A DNA stretch of 64,000 nucleotides from Neolewinella aquimaris (GTDB taxonomy: Bacteria; Bacteroidota; Bacteroidia; Chitinophagales; Saprospiraceae). A model generated the notes under the pieces. It searched no databases. It saw only the letters and a program-made list of their open reading frames with translations, and was not told the DNA's origin. The stretch is taken from NCBI RefSeq assembly GCF_014197245.1, contig NZ_JACIFF010000001.1, positions 1 to 64,000 on the forward strand, in the 5' to 3' direction. Below, in pieces: positions 60,393 through 64,000 of this stretch. How positions within the stretch are numbered: position 1 is the stretch's first letter; each line of letters opens with the position of its first letter. The position numbers and the translations under genes are program-made.

Positions 60393-61603
60393 GGTGTCGG
60401 TTTATCGGCGGCGAGGCGATCGAGAATGTCATCGGCTACTTCCCGCTTCGTTTTTAACTCGAAGGCGGTGACCTTATTGCGGTCGATGAGCTGGATTTGG
60501 TTGGTATCGTGACCAAAAGCGGCACCCGCCGTCCGTGGGGAGTTGAGTACGATGAAATCGAGGTTCTTCCGCAGCAGCTTTTTGCGGGCGTTTTCCACGC
60601 CGTTTTCGGTTTCCAGTGCGAAGCCGACTACCCGCTGATCGGCCAGTTTGTTGTTCCCGAGCTCCGCGGCAATGTCGGGATTGCGGACGAGCGACAGCGT
60701 CAGCTCCCCGTCCTTCTTTTTTATCTTATCCGTTGCCACGGTTTCCGGCCGGTAGTCGGCTACGGCGGCGCACAGGATGGCGTCCGTACATTCCGGCCAC
60801 CGTTGGAGTGCGGCGGCGTGCATCTCGCGGGCCGACCGGACCGGCGTGGTCGTAATATTTGCGGCAGTCGTAGAGAGGTGGGTCGGACCAAGAATAAGTT
60901 CTACCCCGGCTCCGCGGGCGGCGGCGGCTTCGGCGAGTGCGATGCCCATCTTGCCGGTACTGCGGTTGCCGAGGAAACGGACGGGGTCGAGGTCTTCAAA
61001 GGTCGGGCCGGCCGTAATGAGTATTCTTCTTCCCTTGAGGTCCTGACTTACCGTTTGATTGGGCTGATCTCCAAAGTGATCTTCCAGCCGCTGCAAAATG
61101 TGTTCCGGTTCGGCCAGTCTTCCCTGACCGTTGAGGCCGCTGGCCAGTTCCCCGCTTTCCACGTCGATGAGGTGATTGCCGTACGACTGCAGCAGGGCGA
61201 CATTGGCCCGGGTGGCCGGGTGCAGCCACATGTCTACGTCCATGGCCGGAGCGAAAAACACGGGGCACCGGGCCGATAAATAGACGGCCACGAGGGCGCT
61301 ATCACAAATGCCGTGGGCCAACTTAGCCAGGGTAGTGGCCGTAGCGGGGGCGATCAGGTAAGCATCGGCCCAGAGGCCGAGCTCGACGTGGTTGTTCCAT
61401 CCCTCGTCGGTATGCACCGACGAGATCACCGGATTGCGGGAGAGGGTACTGAGGGTGAGGGGGGTAATAAAATCGGCAGCGGCCTGGGTCATGAGCACCC
61501 GCACCTCGGCGCCGGCGCGGACCAGGCCACGTACGATGAGGGCGGCTTTGTAGGCGGCGATACTGCCGCTCACCCCCAGAATGATCTTTTTACCGGCGAG
61601 CAA
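60389..61603 (-). CDS. coaBC: Bifunctional CoaBC (phosphopantothenoylcysteine synthetase/decarboxylase)
   Basis: This 404-aa protein has two enzymes. The N-terminal CoaC flavoprotein domain starts KKIILGVSGSIAAYKAALIVR, with the catalytic His in WNNHVELGLWAD and the PAMDVDMW block. The C-terminal CoaB domain begins GRRILITAGPTFEDLDPVRFLGNRSTGKMG, with KIKKKDGELTLSLVRNPDI later. It forms 4'-phosphopantetheine for coenzyme A. It starts 2 bp after rpoZ and overlaps DUF4835 by 4 nt. Confidence 0.97.
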   Translation of the reverse strand: MLAGKKIILGVSGSIAAYKAALIVRGLVRAGAEVRVLMTQAAADFITPLTLSTLSRNPVISSVHTDEGWNNHVELGLWADAYLIAPATATTLAKLAHGICDSALVAVYLSARCPVFFAPAMDVDMWLHPATRANVALLQSYGNHLIDVESGELASGLNGQGRLAEPEHILQRLEDHFGDQPNQTVSQDLKGRRILITAGPTFEDLDPVRFLGNRSTGKMGIALAEAAAARGAGVELILGPTHLSTTAANITTTPVRSAREMHAAALQRWPECTDAILCAAVADYRPETVATDKIKKKDGELTLSLVRNPDIAAELGNNKLADQRVVGFALETENGVENARKKLLRKNLDFIVLNSPRTAGAAFGHDTNQIQLIDRNKVTAFELKTKREVADDILDRLAADKPTP

Positions 61604-61605
61604 GC

Positions 61606-61956
61606 CTACAGGTCGTCCTCGTCTTCCTCGCGGCGCTCGTTGTAGCGGCTGTAGAGCTCATCGTCCAGGTACTCACGCATCGCGATCAGGACCGGGTTGG
61701 GGAGCTTCTCGTAGAACTTGGAGATCTCGATCTGCTCCTTGTTCTCCACTACCTCCTCGATGGTATCGGTGACTTCGGCAAACTCTTCCAGTTTCTGGTC
61801 GAGCTCGTGCTTCAGGTCGACGGCGAGCTGGCGGGCGCGGCGGCTCACGATGGCGAGCGACTCATAAATATTGCCGGTTTGTCCGACGACACGCTGAATG
61901 TCGCGGGCGGCGGTATCGGGACTAAGCCCCTGTGCCCGTGCTTTGATATCTGACAT
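61606..61956 (-). CDS. rpoZ: RNA polymerase subunit omega
   Basis: This 116-aa protein matches the long Bacteroidota form of omega: GNIYESLAIVSRRARQLAVDLKHELDQKLEEF is the conserved core, followed by a helical acidic C-terminus ending EEDEDDL. It helps assemble RNA polymerase. It overlaps the 3' end of bamD by 35 nt and lies 2 bp before coaBC, a compact arrangement common in the phylum. Confidence 0.93.
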   Translation of the reverse strand: MSDIKARAQGLSPDTAARDIQRVVGQTGNIYESLAIVSRRARQLAVDLKHELDQKLEEFAEVTDTIEEVVENKEQIEISKFYEKLPNPVLIAMREYLDDELYSRYNERREEDEDDL

Positions 61957-62755
61957 CTTCTAGATCTTTAAGTTGTGCTTCTGATTTGCGTAAAATGGTG
62001 TCGACCTCCGACAGGTACTCGCTACCGGGGTAACGATCGAGGAAGTTCTGGGCCAGCTTGATGGTTGCTTCCAGTCGTTCCGGTTGGCGCAGCCGGAAAC
62101 TCCGACTGGCGTATTCATACTGTACTTTTGCCATGAGGTAGCGGATCTCCTCGGCCCGCTGGGTTTCCGGATAATCCTTGAGCACGTTCTCGAAACTTAC
62201 GAGTGCTGATTCATAACGCTCAATGTCCATGTACAGTTTGGCGGACTCGAAGTCCTTCAGTTCCATCTTCGCGCGCATTTCGTCGATGAGCCGGTTGGCC
62301 TCGGTCACGCGTTCGCTGTTGGGATAGCGGTTGGCAAACTCCTCAAACCCCTCGATGGCCTTCACGCTGTAGCTCTGATCCAGCCGGTACGTAGGGCTGA
62401 GCTGGTAATTTGAGTAGGCCGCCATAAAGTCCGCTTCCTCCCGCAGGTCGCTGCCGCCGTAGGTGGTGGCGAAGTTCTTGAAGTAATAACTGGCCAGCAC
62501 GAACTGCTCGGTATAGTAGTAGGTGTAGGCGTAGCGGTAGGCGATCTGCTCGGCCTCGGCCCGTCCGCGGAAGGGAGCGATGGTAAGCTCGTACAGGGTC
62601 TGCGCCCGCTGGTACTCACCGGCATCGTAGTAGGCGTTGGCCCGCTGCAGGATGTATTCGGGATCCGTGCTCATACGGATCGTCTCGAACTCCGAGCGGC
62701 AGCCGAAGAAAGTGAGGACCAGCAGGAGAGCGGTAAGTTTAATGCTGTTTTGCAT
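61922..62755 (-). CDS. bamD: Outer membrane assembly lipoprotein BamD
   Basis: This 277-aa protein has a lipobox LTFFGC (Cys19), then TPR-like helical repeats: PEYILQRANAYYDAGEYQRAQTLYELTIAPFRG, IAYRYAYTYYYTEQFVLASYYFKNFATTYGGSDLREEADFMAAYSNYQLSPTY and FANRYPNSERVTEANRLIDEM. It is an essential part of the BAM machine. The frame is open to 62854, but the ATG at 62755 begins the signal sequence and lies 7 bp from a TATCTTTG promoter element. It heads the operon bamD-rpoZ-coaBC-DUF4835. Confidence 0.95.
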   Translation of the reverse strand: MQNSIKLTALLLVLTFFGCRSEFETIRMSTDPEYILQRANAYYDAGEYQRAQTLYELTIAPFRGRAEAEQIAYRYAYTYYYTEQFVLASYYFKNFATTYGGSDLREEADFMAAYSNYQLSPTYRLDQSYSVKAIEGFEEFANRYPNSERVTEANRLIDEMRAKMELKDFESAKLYMDIERYESALVSFENVLKDYPETQRAEEIRYLMAKVQYEYASRSFRLRQPERLEATIKLAQNFLDRYPGSEYLSEVDTILRKSEAQLKDLEDVRYQSTGTGA

Positions 62756-62762
62756 AAGCGCG

Positions 62763-62770
62763 CAAAGATA
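62763..62770 (-). promoter_or_regulatory. TATCTTTG -7 element of the bamD operon
   Basis: Exact TAnnTTTG match on the minus strand, 7 bp before the bamD ATG. It fixes the start codon and predicts a very short or absent leader for the whole operon. Confidence 0.7.
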
Positions 62771-62838
62771 GGGGTTTTTAAGAAGACACCTTACGGGGGG
62801 CAGAAGGTTGTACAAAGTACGGGGTGGCGGGGGCGGGT

Positions 62839-62846
62839 TATCTTGC
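62839..62846 (+). promoter_or_regulatory. TATCTTGC -7-like element of the DUF3137 gene
   Basis: A one-mismatch match to TAnnTTTG, 6 bp before the ATG at 62853. It supports that ATG over the upstream in-frame start at 62808. Confidence 0.5.
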
Positions 62847-62852
62847 GCCGCC

Positions 62853-63785
62853 ATGATACCGCCGCGACTCGACGAGCTAAGGCTCTTTTACAATACCACC
62901 ATTCGCCCGGAACTGCTCCGCCTGGAAGGCCTGCGCAAGCGTATCCTGCGCGGCATCGCCATTTCGCTCCTGGGCATCTTCGTGATCGGTACGCTCTTTC
63001 TCATTTACGACCTGGGTTTCCTGATCCTGATCCTGGTGGTGCCGGTCGCCTTTTACGTAGGAAGCCTGTACCTGCGCATCGAGCGCTTTCGTCAATCCTT
63101 CAAGCCGGCCATCATCCAGTTGCTGCTCAATTTCATCAACGACGCCCCCAACTTTCGATCGCTGGAGTACAATGCCACCCGGCCCATCCTGCGCGACCGC
63201 TTCGAGCGCAGCGGTCTGTTCCGGCCCCACCCAGACAGCTACCGCGCCGAGGACTACATCCGGGGACTGGTGGGGGAGATGGCCTTCGAAATGGGGGAGA
63301 CTTACGTGCAGGAGATCAGCCCGGCAAGCAACCGCCTCGAAGTGGTCTTCAGCGGACTATTCGTTCACGCCATCTTCAACGAGGAAACGAGCGGACGATT
63401 AGCCGTATGGCCCCGCCACAAACTCCGCCGCCTCAAGCGTTCCGTGGATGCCTACATCGGATCGCGGGGTCGCTCGGCGGATATCGAAATCCTGAATCCC
63501 GGCTTCCGGGAGACTTTCGCCGTCTACGCCCACCCCGGCACGAAGGTCGCCGGCATCCTGACGCCCCCCATGCAGGATGCTTTGCTGGAATTTCACCGGC
63601 GGGAGGGGCGCGACCTCTACTTTGCGGTCCACGACCAGGATCTTTTTATCGGCCTGGAGCACGGCTACGACTTGCTCGAACCCCACTTCTTTCGGTCCAA
63701 CGTGTCGTTCCAGCTCATCCGCAAGTTCTACACCGACATCACCCTGATGCTGCGGGTGATCCAAGATTTTGATCAGACGCATTGA
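62853..63785 (+). CDS. DUF3137 family membrane protein
   Basis: This 310-aa protein has two adjacent transmembrane helices at about 33-52 and 55-72 (GIAISLLGIFVIGTLFLIYD and LGFLILILVVPVAFYVGSLYL) after a basic N-terminus. The rest is cytosolic: VVFSGLFVHAIFNEETSGRLAVWP, GFRETFAVYAHPGTKVAGILTPPMQDALLEF and DLYFAVHDQDLFIGLEHGYDLLEPHFF are family blocks. Function unknown. It overlaps the convergent exopolyphosphatase gene by 47 bp. Confidence 0.85.
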   Translation: MIPPRLDELRLFYNTTIRPELLRLEGLRKRILRGIAISLLGIFVIGTLFLIYDLGFLILILVVPVAFYVGSLYLRIERFRQSFKPAIIQLLLNFINDAPNFRSLEYNATRPILRDRFERSGLFRPHPDSYRAEDYIRGLVGEMAFEMGETYVQEISPASNRLEVVFSGLFVHAIFNEETSGRLAVWPRHKLRRLKRSVDAYIGSRGRSADIEILNPGFRETFAVYAHPGTKVAGILTPPMQDALLEFHRREGRDLYFAVHDQDLFIGLEHGYDLLEPHFFRSNVSFQLIRKFYTDITLMLRVIQDFDQTH

Positions 63786-64000
63786 GCAGTATTCCCTCCT
63801 TCATGGCGTAATCGCTCACCGTGAGTTTCCGGATGCCCGCCAGCCCGATCGTGAAGCGAATGAGGAGCATGGCCACGACGATCAGGTCGACGCGCTCGGG
63901 GGGCACCCCCGGAATCGCCAGCCGCTCCGCTACGGTGGACCCCACGATCGTAAGGTGAAGGTGCTCCAACCCGTCCATGGTGAGCACGTGGCTGTTGCGG
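63739..64000 (-). CDS. Exopolyphosphatase/Ppx-GppA family protein, C-terminal part (partial)
   Basis: The frame stays open to the window edge, so the 5' end is outside. The ~86 visible residues read as the C-terminal end of a Ppx/GppA-type phosphatase: HLTIVGSTVAERLAIPGVPPERVDLIVVAMLLIRFTIGLAGIRKLTVSDYAMKEGILL, where RVDLI and SDYAMKEG are family-typical. It would cut polyphosphate or pppGpp. The 3' end overlaps the DUF3137 gene by 47 bp. Confidence 0.85.
   Translation of the reverse strand, partial: RNSHVLTMDGLEHLHLTIVGSTVAERLAIPGVPPERVDLIVVAMLLIRFTIGLAGIRKLTVSDYAMKEGILLNASDQNLGSPAASG

Noticed and set aside
62750-63772. A 340-aa frame overlapping the DUF3137 gene in another frame
   Set aside because: It is very rich in Pro, Arg, His and Gly without family blocks, while the alternative frame has clear membrane helices and family motifs.

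Overview
The window looks like chromosomal DNA of a GC-rich Bacteroidota, most plausibly a Saprospiria/Lewinella-type marine bacterium. The evidence is a SusC/SusD pair, a second TonB-dependent receptor, a type IX secretion (T9SS) sorting tail, the bamD–rpoZ–coaBC–DUF4835 cluster typical of the phylum, and many TAYCTTTG-like elements matching the Bacteroidota -7 promoter consensus (TAnnTTTG). The species call is inference. Almost all of the window is densely packed core or lineage-typical genome. I saw no phage, no intact insertion sequence, no CRISPR array and no obvious defence island.

Layout. 1-390: rRNA spacer, 5S rRNA and its terminator. 391-696: an intergenic region built from short CGCGGATT/AATCCGCG repeats. 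697-8827: a membrane-anchored subtilase, an SDR lacking its catalytic Tyr/Lys, a Na+/H+ antiporter, a class V aminotransferase, a small secreted protein, an AraC regulator and a DEAD-box helicase. 8841-9086: a GC-rich palindromic repeat (two 97-bp copies plus a fragment) that runs into the 3' end of the next gene. 9064-12231: a YdeP-type molybdopterin oxidoreductase with its FdhD sulfurtransferase. 12268-19678: a pRiA4b ORF-3-like protein, a giant BNR-repeat exoprotein, a serine hydrolase, ribosomal proteins L35-L20, a VOC protein and an exported alpha/beta hydrolase. 19714-21818: a divergent uridine kinase / nucleoside transporter pair, which fits nucleoside uptake and trapping. 22059-26692: SusC/SusD. 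26795-35713: nitroreductase, GNAT, a coupled TPR/outer-membrane barrel pair, a GMC oxidoreductase and a membrane-anchored alpha/alpha-barrel-like protein. 35761-36878: an AT-rich membrane-protein gene beside tRNA-Arg(CCG).

36984-46190: a TlpA-type lipoprotein, a TPR/degenerate transglutaminase-like protein, DinB, a sugar isomerase coupled to a Cys/His-rich propeller lipoprotein, a TonB receptor and a MarR regulator. 46297-51543: ProC, quinone oxidoreductase, LipB, an ECF sigma factor with its probable anti-sigma factor, a TPR protein and FolC. 51551-57209: FabH, CorA, and the DUF1501/DUF1800 pair. 57474-59437: a second ECF sigma factor, a terminator, a 79-aa protein and topoisomerase IB. 59409-62755: DUF4835, CoaBC, RNA polymerase omega and BamD in one tightly overlapping operon. 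The window ends with a DUF3137 protein and the C-terminus of an exopolyphosphatase.

Four convergent gene pairs overlap at their 3' ends, several same-strand genes overlap by 1-35 nt, and many promoter-like elements lie 4-28 bp from the start codon, so very short or leaderless mRNAs are predicted. I found no clearly new multi-gene system. The best leads for unusual biology are the leaderless-promoter pattern, the palindromic repeat that supplies a stop codon, the GMC/alpha-alpha-barrel pair, a protein with both a twin-arginine leader and a T9SS tail, and the degenerate enzymes (SDR, transglutaminase-like).
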